From the NCBI GenBank assembly GCA_019009955.1, contig CM032233.1, positions 116,616,501 through 116,680,500 of the forward strand: a stretch of DNA of 64,000 nucleotides, in the 5' to 3' direction. A program made the translations under genes and the position numbers. Below, piece by piece: positions 22,800 through 34,376 of this stretch (position 1 is its first letter; each line of letters opens with the position of its first letter). The DNA comes from Riptortus pedestris (lineage: Eukaryota; Arthropoda; Insecta; Hemiptera; Alydidae). The notes under the pieces are model-generated. The model was not told the origin of the DNA and did no database searches. It saw only the letters and a list, made by a program, of their open reading frames with translations.

Positions 22800-22990
22800 A
22801 TTTTATAAATTATTTATTAACGTCCACTTTTTGCTACTTAGGCTAATTTGAGGGGATTATCTACAGGAGGGGGGGTAAGGAATTTATTTAATGAATTCCG
22901 TCACTAAATAAATTCCTTTGTCCAGGTGGGAACCGAACTCGCCATTCTAGGTTTACCATGTGCGATTGAAGGCAACGCCTTATTTCTAAT
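22800..22990 (-). mobile_element. tRNA-derived SINE with internal deletion
   Basis: Plus strand: TTATTAACGTCCACTTTTTG, GGATTATCTACAGG, then a shortened poly-G replacement of the ACCCTTTTCTAGCC block, AATTCCGTCACTAAATAAAT, and the B box GGGAACCGAACTCGCC. Homology ends in the tRNA head. Confidence 0.75.
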
Positions 22991-23149
22991 TTTAGCAACT
23001 GAAGAATAATAGAAAAACGTTTTGACTTTTAAAAAAAGTTTCATTGCATTGGGTATATACAATAGCCTCTCTTGACTGTTATTCATGATCAATTTTCTGT
23101 ATCATATATGATGAGAATAATTTATTCTAAATGTAAAGAGGAATCGTTG

Positions 23150-23410
23150 GAGAAATGAAGCAGGCTGTTGGAATGAAGAGGGAGAGAGTGATGCGGTGGG
23201 TCCTTTCCACCCTCTTCGATCAAGGAAGGGAAGAAAATGGAAGTCTCTCCCCCTCACTTCTTAAACTTGAGCTTAGATCAATACGGCAGCAGTCTCCTCC
23301 CACCTTCTCCGCCACTTCCTAACTCTATCCTACCAGCCACCGTCGCCCAAAAATACCGAAGCATCATACGAGCCCAGTTATCAATTCCAGACCGGTATAC
23401 AGCAATAGAT
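23150..23410 (+). repeat. GC-rich strand-asymmetric dispersed repeat
   Basis: Purine-rich first (23150-23250), then pyrimidine-rich with CACTTCTTAAACTTGAGCTTAG and ATCAATACGGCAGCAGTCTCC, and finally CCACCTTCTCC. The best-preserved example of the family in this window. Confidence 0.5.
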
Positions 23411-24334
23411 AAGTAGAGCAATGGGAGGAAAGGTTAAGACTACCAAAGAAAAAGTTCTATTTACTTAGACATATATTACACAAATAAGCAAACCTTTGAA
23501 GTCCACAAATGCAGTATTCTTCAAGGAATAGCAGTCCCAAGCACATCCAATTTATTTCTGAAATCATTCAAGCCCCTCTTCACGATGAAACTTTGTGTAA
23601 ACTCCTTAATGTATGGTATGAACTAAATACACAAAAGTTAGAACCATTCCTTATAGATTCAGAACTTAAATACATTAGACTCTCGCTTAACAGATTCCAC
23701 GTTAACCAAAGGTAGCGGTAAATGGTGAAAAAAAAAAATTAACATTCATAAAAGTACTTATAAATATCGGAGGTTCTCAATCACTGGCTATAAATTGCAA
23801 TGGAAGCAAAAACATGATTTCTCACTCCTTTTTCATGACTGACTGAAAGCCACTAAAAAAAATAAATTAGAAGTAAATTAATGTTAAAACAAATATGTTA
23901 GAATTGACAAAATCATTTCTTGGACTAAACTTAAAAAGAAATAAATAAATAAATAAAGGAACTTCTGTGTATATATTTTACTCAGTGCATATCTAGACCT
24001 ACGGATTGGAATCAGGGAAACTATTTAGGAATGAAATATCTTGTAATAAATTAAAATAGTTTTTTGAAGAGAAATGAGGGGTATGTAAAAAGAGGTTGGC
24101 CAAACAACGAAATTAAACCAGTATCATTAAAGGACCTTGTTACTGGAATAACTATTTGGGCCGTAAACATTCATTTCAATTGTTATTCCGTTTTAAATAT
24201 ATATACGTGTGTGTGTATGTGTGTGTGTGAGTAAAAGTAAAAATTATACTTAATTTACTCTACTAATTCATGCTAGTGTGCCTCAATGTAGACATAGTTA
24301 GGTCAAATTGCAACATTATTAACATACTAATAAT
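23411..24334. other. No gene confirmed
   Basis: A 68-codon frame at 23509-23715 is unrecognised. A short TG-rich tract is at 24207-24230 and poly-A runs are at 23730 and 23940. It leads into the minisatellite. Confidence 0.45.
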
Positions 24335-25462
24335 TACTAACTGATGAGTAGGTAAATGGTGTACTGATGAAAAGTAATATACTACCGATGAGTCCGTAAG
24401 TGATATATGAGTAGCTTAGTGACGTATTGATGAGTAGGTAAATGGTGTACTGATGAGTAGCTAAGTGACATACTGATGAGTAGGTAAATGGGTTTCTGAT
24501 GAAAAGTAAATTACTAACTGATGAGTAGGTCAATGGTGTACTGATGAGTAGCTTAGTGACGTATTGATGAGTAGGTATGGTGTACTGATGAATAGCTAAG
24601 TGACAAATTGATGAGTAGGTTCATGGCATACTGATGAGTAGCTAAGTGACAAATTGATGAATAAGTAAATGGTGTACTGATGAAAAGTAATATACTACCG
24701 ATGAGTCCGTAAGTGATATTCTACTGATGAGCAGATACATGGCATACTGATGAGTAGCTAAGTGACAAATTGATGAGTAGGTACATGGCATACTGATGAG
24801 TAGCTAAGTGACAAATTGATGAGTAGGTTCATGGCATACTGATGAGTAGCTAAGTGACAAATTGATGAGTAGGTTCATGGCATACTGATGAGTAGCTAAG
24901 TGACAAATTGATGAGTAGGTACATGGCATACTGATGAGTAGCTAAGTGACGTATTGATGAGTAGGTAAATGGTGTACTGATGAGTAGCTAAGTGACACAT
25001 GGATGAGTAGGTACATGGCATACTGATGAGTAGCTAAGTGACATATTGATGAGTAGGTACATGGCATACTGATGAGTAGCTAAGTGACATATTGATGAGT
25101 AGGTAAATGGTGTAGTGATGAAAAGTATATACTACCGATGAGTCCGTAAGTGATATTCTACTGACGGGTAGGTACATGGCATACTGATGGGTAGCTAAGT
25201 GACATACTGATGAGTAGGTAAATGGTGTACTGATGAAATGTAATATACTTCCGATGAGTCCGTAAGTGATATTCTACTGATTAGTAGGTACATGGTATAC
25301 TGATGAGTAGCTAAGTGACATACTGATGAGTAGGTAAATGGTATACTGATGAAAAGTAATATACTCCCGTTGAGTCCGTAAGTGATATTCTACTGATCTA
25401 CTGAGTGACATATTGATGAGTAGGCAAGTGATATACTGATGAGTGGATAAATGACATACAAT
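24335..25462 (+). repeat. Minisatellite of 21-24-bp CTGATGAG units arranged as 46-bp dimers
   Basis: About 1.13 kb of units of the form TACTGATGAGTAGCTAAGTG alternating with ATTGATGAGTAGGTACATGG, giving a dimer of 46 bp. A third unit type (TGATGAAAAGTAATATACTA followed by CCGATGAGTCCGTAAGTGAT) occurs five times, at about 24385, 24698, 25134, 25250 and 25366, marking a higher-order structure. Frames through it (for example minus 24533-24327) are repetitive translations, not genes. The unit resembles box I of hammerhead ribozymes but lacks the GAAA box (see rejected items). Confidence 0.9.
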
Positions 25463-25942
25463 ACTTTAGTCCGTAACTACAACCTTGATCTCTGCACACC
25501 CCTTCGCTGATGAGCGCTACCATGCAGCAGTTAAAACGTACTAATTGCATTTTTAGAAATTATGGAAGCTCAGTGGCTGACTACTCTCGAACATTTTATT
25601 AAGCTTCAGTGAGACATTTAATATAAGAATAAAACTAATTTCCCTTAAACACAATCTATATTTAACACAAATGGTTGGTTCCCTTTTGGGAGCATAATTA
25701 TTTTTCATTTTTAGATTGCAGGAGAAATATCAATCTTTAAAACTATTACCTTCATACATCATTAATTTATATGTGTTAAATTTCATCAATCTATATGTAT
25801 TAAAAACAAAAAATGGGGGATGAAGTAACACTAATGACGACTATATTACATGTATTTTCATATAGTCTTTAAGGGTTCTCTTGTGATTTATACCTTTATA
25901 GCACGCATCCACTTTGTCATGAATCAATTATAAATAAGTTAT
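25463..25942. other. No gene seen
   Basis: AT-rich unique-looking sequence between the minisatellite and a decayed SINE. Confidence 0.5.
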
Positions 25943-26192
25943 GTTATTTATTAACGCACACTATGAATTTATTTACGTACAATATGGCTAACTAGGACGG
26001 GTACTTTCTTCAAAGCTCTAAGGAGTTTTATTTCAGAAACTGTTTGAATAAAATTTTTTTGATATTTTCTTATTCTCAGTACCTCCAGTATACAAAATTT
26101 TAGGAAATTCTAAAATAGGGAGGTGAAATAGGTGTGTTCAACTGACATGGATGACCCCAAAGCCCTTAGCTCCTATGACCAACCTGAGCCCC
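25943..26192 (-). mobile_element. tRNA-derived SINE, badly decayed
   Basis: The plus strand keeps the tail side (GTTATTTATTAACG, AATATGGCTAACTAGGACGG) and the tRNA end (GACCAACCTGAGCCCC). The middle (about 26030-26150) no longer matches the other copies, either through decay or replacement. Confidence 0.55.
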
Positions 26193-26910
26193 AATAATAA
26201 ATAAGCGTAAAGAAAACTCCATAAGGCATGTGAGAAAAATTGGATGGCTATGTCTCCGTTACATAAATATAAAAGTATGTCAAAGATCTAGCAGGACAGA
26301 ACTGCATTCATTGCTTCAATGCTCAAAGGGAAAAATCCCATAAATATTTCTTGCCCAATAACTGCATAATAAGTAAAACAACCCTATTTTTCTGTATTAT
26401 TGAAAATGCGGCAATACTTATGTTATTATTTCTATGAAAAAATAAATATTTTGTAATAATACGCAACTATGAAAAAAAAAAACTTAAGTATATATGGTAT
26501 TTAATATTTACTTTGCATTTTACATGAAGTAAAAAATAAAACGGCACGGCCTCTGATGGTTAAAGAGCATTATAATAAACAAAGGAAAATAACATCTCTT
26601 GATGTATGGGGGACATCTGGTAAAAATATTCATAAATGGTTGAGTTAGTGAAAATGAAGAGTGTAGTGTAACGTAAATTTCAAAATGCTAAGACAATTAA
26701 AAATAGGCAATGATTATGATTGTATCATCAAAATGGTTTGTTGATGGAAAACGTATTTCATGTAATACTTAGAAATGAGTGGATTTTTCCACATATTAAA
26801 TTCATTCACACTAAATATTATAATATCACGTCCCATAATATTTATTCATTCATCTTATTAATAAAATTTATCCTCCTATAAATTAAGTTCTTATTTTTAT
26901 AGCTATAATT
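26193..26910. other. No gene seen
   Basis: AT-rich; no recognised repeat or coding region. Confidence 0.5.
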
Positions 26911-27291
26911 TCTTTATAGTTTTATGGCAGGGGTCGCCAAAAAATATTGATAGTACCTCTTCAAAAAAATAACAACATTAATTTAACAAAGCCCTATTAT
27001 AATTCTTTGCAATGTACAGGACAGTCGCAACGAACGAGCACTTCAGAAATGTAAATAGCAATCTGTAATTTGATTTAATAAATATATCATGTAAGTAGGG
27101 ACTAATTAATACATTGTCTAGCAAAGAATTATCATAGGGTTTTGTTAAATTAATTTTATTATTTTTTTGAAAAGAGGTAATCCCTGAAAAGGTGGTATGT
27201 AAGCCACGAACTATTTAGAGCAGTATCAATGAAGTTTACGCGAAGAAAATGTTTTTTATTGCTGACCCTTGCCATGAAACTATGAAGAACA
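26911..27291. mobile_element. Fold-back element with hAT-like inner ends
   Basis: Left arm 26911-27016 (TTTATGGCAGGGGTCGCC, GTACCTCTTCAAAAAAATAA, CCCTATTATAATTCTTTGC) is inverted at 27121-27182 (GCAAAGAATTATCATAGGG, TATTTTTTTGAAAAGAGGTA) and 27254-27291 (TTATTGCTGACCCTTGCCAT). The right arm is split by about 70 bp (27183-27253) absent from the left. CAGGGGTCGCCAA resembles hAT termini, but complementarity continues beyond it (TTATAGTTTTATGG / CCATGAAACTATGAA), so it is not a simple 8-bp-TSD hAT insertion. Confidence 0.65.
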
Positions 27292-27779
27292 TATAAAAAT
27301 ATTTGGCCCAGAATAAGAATAATAACTATTATTGGGAGCTAATAGAGAAATGTCCATTTCACGTGTCACTTTACATTTGTTTTCGGTAAAATCTATTTCA
27401 GGATTTCTGAAAAAAACATTTAAGCCCTTAAGGTGTATGGAAATAATTTTTTGTATTGAGGATAATTTATTTTAAGCGTGTTAATTCGCATCAGATGATT
27501 TATTTTTTGTTCCTTTCATAGATTAAAGGGAATTCATTGGTATTTCAAAAGTAATTATCAAACGGATTTCGTCTTTTCTCTTCTTTAACTCGATGGTTTC
27601 GGAGTATACAATTAATTTAATCACTAAAACAGGCACTGACCTTATTTCTTTAATTCGTTTGAAAGCTTAAGGAGCGTAATAAAAAAAGAAGAAGAACCTT
27701 TACTCAGATTTGTAGAAACTCTTTACTAGGCTAACGAACGTTTCTCCTGATCAAAAACCGATGGGAAAACAGGAAAACA
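27292..27779. other. No gene seen
   Basis: AT-rich sequence; nothing recognised. Confidence 0.5.
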
Positions 27780-27922
27780 GTGTTTAGGAACGGCTGAAAG
27801 AGTGTGAGTGGGTAAAAAAACGGTGAGTAACAGCTCTTAATTAAGATTCATTAAGAGTCCTTTGTGGGGGTGGGTTTTGTCGAGAGAGAAAGAGAGAGAG
27901 AGAAAGCGAGAGAGTGGGGAGG

Positions 27923-27979
<57 letters not shown>

Positions 27980-28230
27980 CGAGGGGGTGAGGAGAGAGGG
28001 GCTGGATGGCGAAATTGACACTGGGTGGGTGGTGGGTGTGGGCGATCAAGGAGCAGAGGACAAACGGGTGCCGGGCCCGACGAGAGGGAGGGGGGATCAC
28101 ATCTTAAGTGGGAGTAGATCAATACAGGCAGCCATCCCCCTGCCTTCTCCTTACCTCTCCCCATCGCACCCTCTCTCTCTCTCTTAAAACTACCCCTCCG
28201 CTTCCCGCTTCCTCACCCCCGCAACCCACT
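27780..28230 (-). repeat. GC-rich dispersed repeat with (GA)n tract
   Basis: Purine-rich with a pure (GA)n run at 27928-27974, then GTAGATCAATACAGGCAGCC at 28112 and a pyrimidine-rich end. Frames of 87-107 codons on both strands translate the GA/CT repeat and are not genes. The TAGATCAATAC motif links it to the other GC-rich segments. Confidence 0.55.
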
Positions 28231-28275
28231 ATACTTATTTATGCCAAGATTCTTTTCTTTTACCAAATAGCCTCG

Positions 28276-29081
28276 TTTAGCAGATTTCCCTCGAGGGAAA
28301 TCAGCAATTGAGGTTGCACTCATAACGCGATTTTCGAAAAATTTCCTCAAATTTCCAACGTTCCTACCCAGGAAAAGACAAAAATGAGGTCCGTTCAAAA
28401 CGCTCCAGCGGTCGCAATTTTTTTTCCAATCGTTACCATTCTCGATATTTAAATGTTTTATGTAAAAGTGAACGTCAAATTCGTTGATGGCTAAAATCGG
28501 TCCTGTGGGAGGAGAAGAATTTTGAAAATTCAAAATATCGCCATTTTTTTGAGCCGGATCGAAAAATTGTATAAAATCAATCTAATTTCAAATAATATTT
28601 ATAAAAAGGTTGTTATATATATATATATATATATATATAATAATAATAATTGTGTTGATGTTTTCGACCAGGTTATATATATGGTGTTGTTATTCTTTTT
28701 GGAGTTTTGATCAATGTTGATGAAAAAATCTTAGTTTATGCTGATATTTCGAGAATCTTTATTTTCTCTTCTTCAGTGCAAGACTAAAGTAACCTAAAAT
28801 CTACTGCACATAACCTTTGCACTTAGGGACTAGGGTCATATGTATATATATTTTTCATCTTTATGAATATTATCCAAGATGTTTCCATATTTTAGTTTTC
28901 GGCCATCAGTAAACCCCCAAAACCTACTAATGTCATATTAACAAAGAACTGTTATATTATGAAGCACTTTATTTGAAGCCTAAATACCAAATATTGTTCT
29001 CATTGAACTTTTATGATAAATACAAGTATGAGACGCAAGTGGGAAATCTGCTTAGTTAACGCAGCCTCTGCGTGACGGACT
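28276..29081 (-). mobile_element. HINE-like element, module A, carrying a nested insertion
   Basis: Plus strand begins TTAGCAGATTTCCCTCGAGG and ends TTAACGCAGCCTCTGCGTGA, CGGACT. The conserved blocks are in the expected order, but the (TA)n near the middle (28614-28640) is followed by about 235 bp of foreign sequence (28640-28849), after which the element resumes with ATGAATATTATCCAAGATG. The 5' module A landmarks (GTAAACCCCC, GAAGCCTAAATACCAAATAT) are present. Confidence 0.8.
28640..28849 (+). mobile_element. Nested Penelope-like terminal fragment
   Basis: Begins TAATTGTGTTGATGTTTTCG, then ATGGTGTTGTTATTCTTTTT and GGAGTTTTGATCAATGTTG, and contains the ATTTCGAGAATC..CTTCTTCAGTGCAAGAC block. 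The same parts occur at 50711-50938, where the second part is inverted relative to the first. A CTTCAG/CGAAA block of this kind is common at ends of Penelope-like elements, but no protein is present, so the class is tentative. Confidence 0.5.
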
Positions 29082-29102
29082 TATCCTTTGCCAAATAGCC
29101 TA

Positions 29103-29795
29103 TTTTAGCATATTTCCCTTACAATCAGAAATCAGATATTGAGGTTGTACTAATGGCCCGATTTTCGAAACATTTCCTCAACTGTCCCCACCCAACCCAC
29201 GAAATGAAGAAAATCAAAATTATATATATTTGTCTGTTAACACTCCACCGGTCGTTATTTTTGTTAAATTGTTACCAACCCCGATATTTAAACGTTTTAT
29301 GTAAAAATAAAGCCAAATTTCGTTAACGGCTGAAATCGGACAGGTGGGAGGGGGAATTATGGAAATTCAAAATATCTCCGTTATTATGCGTCGAGTCGAA
29401 AAATTATATAAAATCAGTCTGATTGAAAATGTTCTACAAATGCTGTTATACACATGTTTTCTGTATATTCAATATTATCCGAGATATTTCCATATTTTAG
29501 TTTTCGGCCATCAATATACTCCCACTCCTACTCTTGTCAAATTAACAATAAGCTGTTATGTCATGAACCACTTCATATCAAGGGTAAATAGAAAATTTGT
29601 TTTGTATTGAACGTTTACTATCTGAGAAACAAGCAAATAATTTTTGTGATAACGTCATAAATTAGGATTCCGGATTCTTTACTCGAAAATGTTTATTTGA
29701 TCTATATACTCGATATTTACCAGTTTCAGTCGACACTATAAATCATAATTGTTATTGGCGGAAATCGGACCTCGTGGTCTAGAGGTGGATTTATT
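29103..29795 (-). mobile_element. HINE-like copy, duplicated-core type, 5' end missing
   Basis: Starts TTTAGCATATTTCCCTTACA (degraded palindrome) only about 20 bp after the previous copy ends. It carries GATATTTAAACGTTTTATGT, the core and module A, then a second partial core (CGATATTTACCAGTTTCAGT, GGCGGAAATCGGACC). It stops at about 29795, directly against an oppositely oriented copy. Confidence 0.75.
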
Positions 29796-30181
29796 AACAA
29801 TATTTAGTATTTAAATTTCAAATAAAGTGTTTCAATATAAAACAGAGTATTGTTTATATGACATGAGTAGGAGTGGTGGTTTATTGAATGCTGAAAACTA
29901 AAAAATGCAAATATCTCAGTTAATAATTCTCCTCTAAACTCCACCCTCTTCCTGGTTTGATTTAGCCATTAACGAACATGATCTTTCTTTGTACATAAGA
30001 CGATTATATATGAAGTTTGGTAACGGTGAATGAGAAAAATTGCGGCCGCTAGAGCGGTAACAGGCAAATATATATATAATTTTGAATGGACCTTATTTTT
30101 GTCATCTGCTAGGTCGATCAGAAATAGCGTCATGAGGTTGTAATCCTCAATAGCTGATTTCCCTTTAGGGAAATCTGCTAA
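29796..30181 (+). mobile_element. HINE-like copy, 5'-truncated, inverted against the previous one
   Basis: Begins inside module A (AATATTTAGTATTTAAATTT) and runs through ATGACATGAGTAGGAGTGG, TCTAAACTCCACCCTC and GCGGCCGCTAGAGCGGTAAC to the intact 3' end GATTTCCCTTTAGGGAAATC, TGCTAA. Together with 29103-29795 it makes a head-to-head inverted pair. Confidence 0.8.
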
Positions 30182-31499
30182 AAGTGTCAAAAATTGTCAA
30201 TTTATTTCAAACTAAAATCTGATTTCTTCAGGAAATAGGTCCGATATTCTAATTCGCTGTATTACATAAGTAACTAAGTCCACAATATTAAAATTACGAA
30301 GTTCTTCTCCAAATATCCAAGTTTTAGCTCAACGGCATACTTTTTCACGTAATTATTCTTTCATCGTTAGATCATTAATTATCAAATACCATAATTAATA
30401 AATAAACAATCAGTTAATTTGAGAAAAGAATTAATGAACGTATTTTATAGAAAATTATTTCTCTTCCACATATCAAACTCTTAATGATGTTTATTTGGGT
30501 CAGTTTGCAAAAATGACGTTTGAAAAAGAAAATAAAACTTGCTTATCGAGGGGAAGTATTATTACCTCTGTCTGAAAACTACCAAGTCGCATGATATGAT
30601 ATAAATTATAGTCCCTTCTTCATTTCCAGAATATTTAATATGGGGGCAATCATACTTTATCGTCCATTATATCTTGAGTCGAAGGGACGACTGCTGAATA
30701 AAATTGTGTTCAAAGGACCGCGCAAAATAACATAGTACTGGTCAATAATCATTCTCAATAGAGGTTATCAAATACGCAACGTTTACATGATGTGTAGCAA
30801 CTTAAAAACATGTCCAGTATTTCTTGAGGGTAATATATAACGTCAACAGAAGGTATCCTCGATATTTCCTACTAGCTATGTTGTGAGCATAGAGGATAGG
30901 GAAATTAGCGTATCATTACTTTCAGTATAATTGGATTTATTCCACAATAGCGACAAGTAAGAAATACTATCGATTCAAAAATTCACAGGGAATGAATTTT
31001 AATATTTAGCTATGCTTATCCAGTTCATTAAGAAATTTATTTTGCAATCATATTGAATAATATTTCTAAAATCGCGTTACATTAATTAACTTTATTAATT
31101 GCATTAAAAATCCAACACAAAGAAAGTCTTGTATATTTCGATAATAATCTGAATTATGTTTTGTTTGTGAGAACATTTTTCTTACATGCCGGGACCCATG
31201 GATCTCGGGAATCTAGTCCAGTATTCTCCCATTACAGCTACATAAAGAGCTACTACCAACAAAAACAAAAATCTTTTTTTACCGAAGCTATTCCCACTAT
31301 AAACCGTCCATATATTCAAGACAGACAATAATAGACATTTACGGCTTAAAATGGATACCCCTAGTAAATGAAAGTGCTATGTAAAAATATGTAAAGAAAT
31401 GAAATGGTATACACTCAATATTCACCACATAACGTTACATAAATACTTTCCATTCCTAGTCAATAGTCAATTCACTTCATGTCTGAAAGATAAAAAAAA
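30182..31499. other. No gene seen
   Basis: 1.3 kb of AT-rich sequence without family repeats, tandem repeats or credible ORFs. Confidence 0.55.
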
Positions 31500-31833
31500 G
31501 TCCGTCACGCAGGAGCTGCTTAAACTAAGCAGATTTCTCCACGTATTTGCATTTATCTCAAACAGTAAAAGTTAAATGAGAACAATATTTAGTGTTTAGG
31601 TTTTAAATAATGTAGTTAATAATATAACATCTTACTGTCAATATGACATGAGTAGGAGTGGGGGTTTACTGAAAACCGAAAATTAATAAATGCAAATATC
31701 TCTGTTAATAGATCAAAAACGTACATGGCATTAAATTTTCAATAAGACTGGTTCTTTATAATTAATCGATCCGACTTATAGTAAACGAGATATTTCGAAT
31801 TTTCGAAATACTTTCTTAAGGGAAATCCGCTAA
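31500..31833 (+). mobile_element. HINE-like element, internally deleted (334 bp)
   Basis: 5' end GTCCGTCACGCAGGAGCTGC, module A, conserved core to TTTCGAATTTTCGAAATAC, then an abrupt join to the 3' terminus CTTAAGGGAAATCCGCTAA. The microsatellite and the ATGACGAAAATGAGG region are deleted while both termini are kept. Confidence 0.8.
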
Positions 31834-32444
31834 TACTATCAACTGCTGTCTAACTGCATTAGGTAGTTTTTTTTAAGTATGTCCATTAATGTCTCTATAT
31901 ACGTTAGATAATACAGCAACATTTATATATATATTTCTACATGTATATATCTGTATAAAAATATTAATATGGACGAATGGGTAAAAAATTAAAACTAAAT
32001 GTAAAATTAATACTTATATGATCAAGTTATAGGATTAATAGTCAGGGTAGCAAAGTGATGTAAGATTTTCAAAACAAATGGAGACTGGTCCTATACAGCA
32101 TAGGGTGTGTGTAAAAAATAGCCGTTTCTCCCCATCTGATAAATTATAATTAATATTAACTTATTATTTTTATTTCTACGTAATTAAGGCGTCGTAACTA
32201 CACTATTCTGATAACATTAAAAAATCCTTGGTACTTTATATTGCAGGCTGGGTTAGCATTAGATTTTATAACGCTAATATGCTTGAATTGTTTTATCCAA
32301 AATTATATATAGTCTGATGCGCGTGGAAATTGTCCAAGGCAATTCGATTTGTATTTGTTTAACTCATGAATGCGGTCTGCAATTCAAATTCTATTGTCAT
32401 TTTCAATGGTATTTTTAAAAACTACTGAACTCCTTAGATAAGAT
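31834..32444. other. No gene seen
   Basis: AT-rich with a short TA-rich run near 31921-31950; nothing recognised. Confidence 0.5.
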
Positions 32445-32575
32445 GAAGAAGACATCAAAAAGGCTTTTTGCATTTTTAACAGAAACTCGTTTGTTCCAAG
32501 AATTATAGATCTATCTACCGCTAATGACAATAGTAGAGGCGGTATATAAACAAATAAATAAAAACTACATTTATG
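32445..32575 (+). mobile_element. LINE 3' fragment (same family as 41.2-42.6 kb)
   Basis: GAAGACATCAAAAAGGCTTT, GAAACTCGTTTGTTCCAAGA and ATCTACCGCTAATGACAATA match 42430-42560 of the decayed LINE in the same orientation, ending in AAATAAATAAAAA. Only the extreme 3' end is present, as expected for a 5'-truncated retrocopy. Confidence 0.65.
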
Positions 32576-33540
32576 AATATTAAATAGTTACTTTAATCAT
32601 GCCACGTTTCAAGGTAGAATAAAAGGTAAATAATGGTTTTCATTCGATATTTTTATATCTAGCTGCGAAAAAAAAAATATATCAGTTCAGTATAGTTTTC
32701 TTCTAAAACAAGTCGTCATGAGTTAACTGCAGCTCCAGCTCTGAAACCTGTTATAAAATTACCATTATTTACTTTTTTAGGTATGTAATCTTTAATTTCT
32801 ACCCTATTAATAATATTTATTTGTAAAAAATATAAGTCTGTATTATATTCGGAGCAAAGTGTAAAAAAATTGAAACGTTAAATGTTAGAAAGTTAAATTA
32901 CAGGTTTAATTGAATTAGCGTAGTAAAGAGTTGTACGATGTATAAGGAATGGAGACATTGACCTTTACGGTATGGGATGTGTGTAAAAATGGCTTGGAGC
33001 CCCCCTTCCACCCCAGCCTGGGACAAAAAACCCTGGGTCAGGTCTGACCTAGAGATCGCCGCTACCCCACACCCTCTCTCTCTCTCAGTGTATTCCACCC
33101 CCCCCCCTTCCCACCCTCGAAGAATAACAACAAACCCATTTATGTTCCTCACACATTTTTTCCCCCTTTTCACCCTCTTTAATTTCGTCAGTCTTATCTA
33201 ATAAATCATGTTCACGGAGGGATTATTTAATGAAAAATTTATTGCTTTTATTCACGGTCATTCTTCCGGGCTGTAGTTTTGTTTAGCATGTGAGAAACTT
33301 ACTGAGAGTCTCTTCAACGATTTATTTTTTTTAACTCATGATATCACCGACTTGGAGCACCCGATAATTTTTTTATTCTATTCTAATGCTAATATGCTCC
33401 ACAGTGGACATCTCAGACTAATCAAGAAACATAAGTGACCATTTATTTATCATGAGTTTTCTGACAAATAACCTTTTGAAAACATTTTTTTAGTACTTTC
33501 ATTTTTTAAAATTTCAGATATAGTTTTGCATAATAAAAAT
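32576..33540. other. No gene seen; C-rich patch
   Basis: Contains a C-rich patch at 32996-33120; frames on either strand across it (about 74-91 codons) are low complexity. No motif was recognised. Confidence 0.5.
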
Positions 33541-33548
33541 TATTTTTA

Positions 33549-33553
<5 letters not shown>

Positions 33554-33614
<61 letters not shown>
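33554..33614. repeat. (TA)n microsatellite
   Basis: About 30 TA units, not inside a recognisable HINE-like copy. Confidence 0.95.
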
Positions 33615-33620
<6 letters not shown>

Positions 33621-33812
33621 TTATTATTTTTTTACAAGCATAATTAAAAAACGTATAAAATATTCTTTATATCATGTTATATGAATGAGTGATATGGATG
33701 TAAAGATTTGGAAGTGAACTATTCGTATTTTTTTCTCTCTCCTTCCCGAAACCTTTTTATCGGCACATCGAGACTATGCTAATTTTGCCAAGCATTCTGG
33801 TTATGTAAGAAA

Positions 33813-34376
33813 GGCCGTCTCGAAGGGGCTGTGTTAACAAAGCAGATTTCCAACGTGCCTCACGTATTTGCATTTATCTCTATACGTGAAAGCCCAATGA
33901 TAAAAATATTTGGTATTTAGACTTTAAATAATGTGCTTCATAATATAACAGCTTATTGTTAATATGGCATGAGTAAGAGTGGGTGTTTACTAAACGTCAA
34001 AAACTAAAAAAATGCCAATATATCGGTTAACAATCAAGGTAATGAAAAAAACATACATAACAACATTTATAAAACATTACATTTGCAATAAGATTGACTC
34101 TATACAAATTTTCGATCCGACGCATAATAACAAAGACTTATAATAACGAACTTGTTCTTTATTTTTACATAAAACGTTTAAATACCGCGTTTAGTTAGAT
34201 CAAACAAAAATTGTGACCATAGAGCGTTAACAGACATATATATATAATTTTGAAAGAAACCAATTTTTCGTAATCTCCTAGGTAGGATCGATGGACATTT
34301 GAAGAAATTCATAATTCGTATGTTGCTTGAAGGAATTGTTTTGAAAAACTCATCATGAGTTCAACCTCAATAGTGG
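33813..34376 (+). mobile_element. HINE-like element, module A, 3' palindrome lost
   Basis: Degraded 5' end (GCCGTCTCGAAGGGGCTGTG; AAAGCAGATTTCCAACGTG), full module A, a shortened core (the GGTTTAGAGGGG block is deleted between 34135 and 34140), ATAGAGCGTTAACAGACATA, AGGTAGGATCGATGGACATT and CATCATGAGTTCAACCTCAA. The terminal hairpin is replaced by unrelated sequence. Confidence 0.75.

Noticed and set aside
24335..25462. Hammerhead ribozymes in the minisatellite (CTGATGAGTCCGTAAG)
   Set aside because: Box I and a loop-like sequence are present, but the stem II partner GGAC and the conserved GAAA box do not follow in the units I read, and no cleavage-site stem is visible. Kept only as a question in the findings.
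24335..25462. CRISPR array
   Set aside because: Units are contiguous without unique spacers and the context is an animal genome; it is a minisatellite.
27837..28187. Overlapping ORFs of 87-107 codons on both strands
   Set aside because: Low-complexity translation of the GA tract and its purine/pyrimidine-rich flanks; frames are open because the repeat has no stops.
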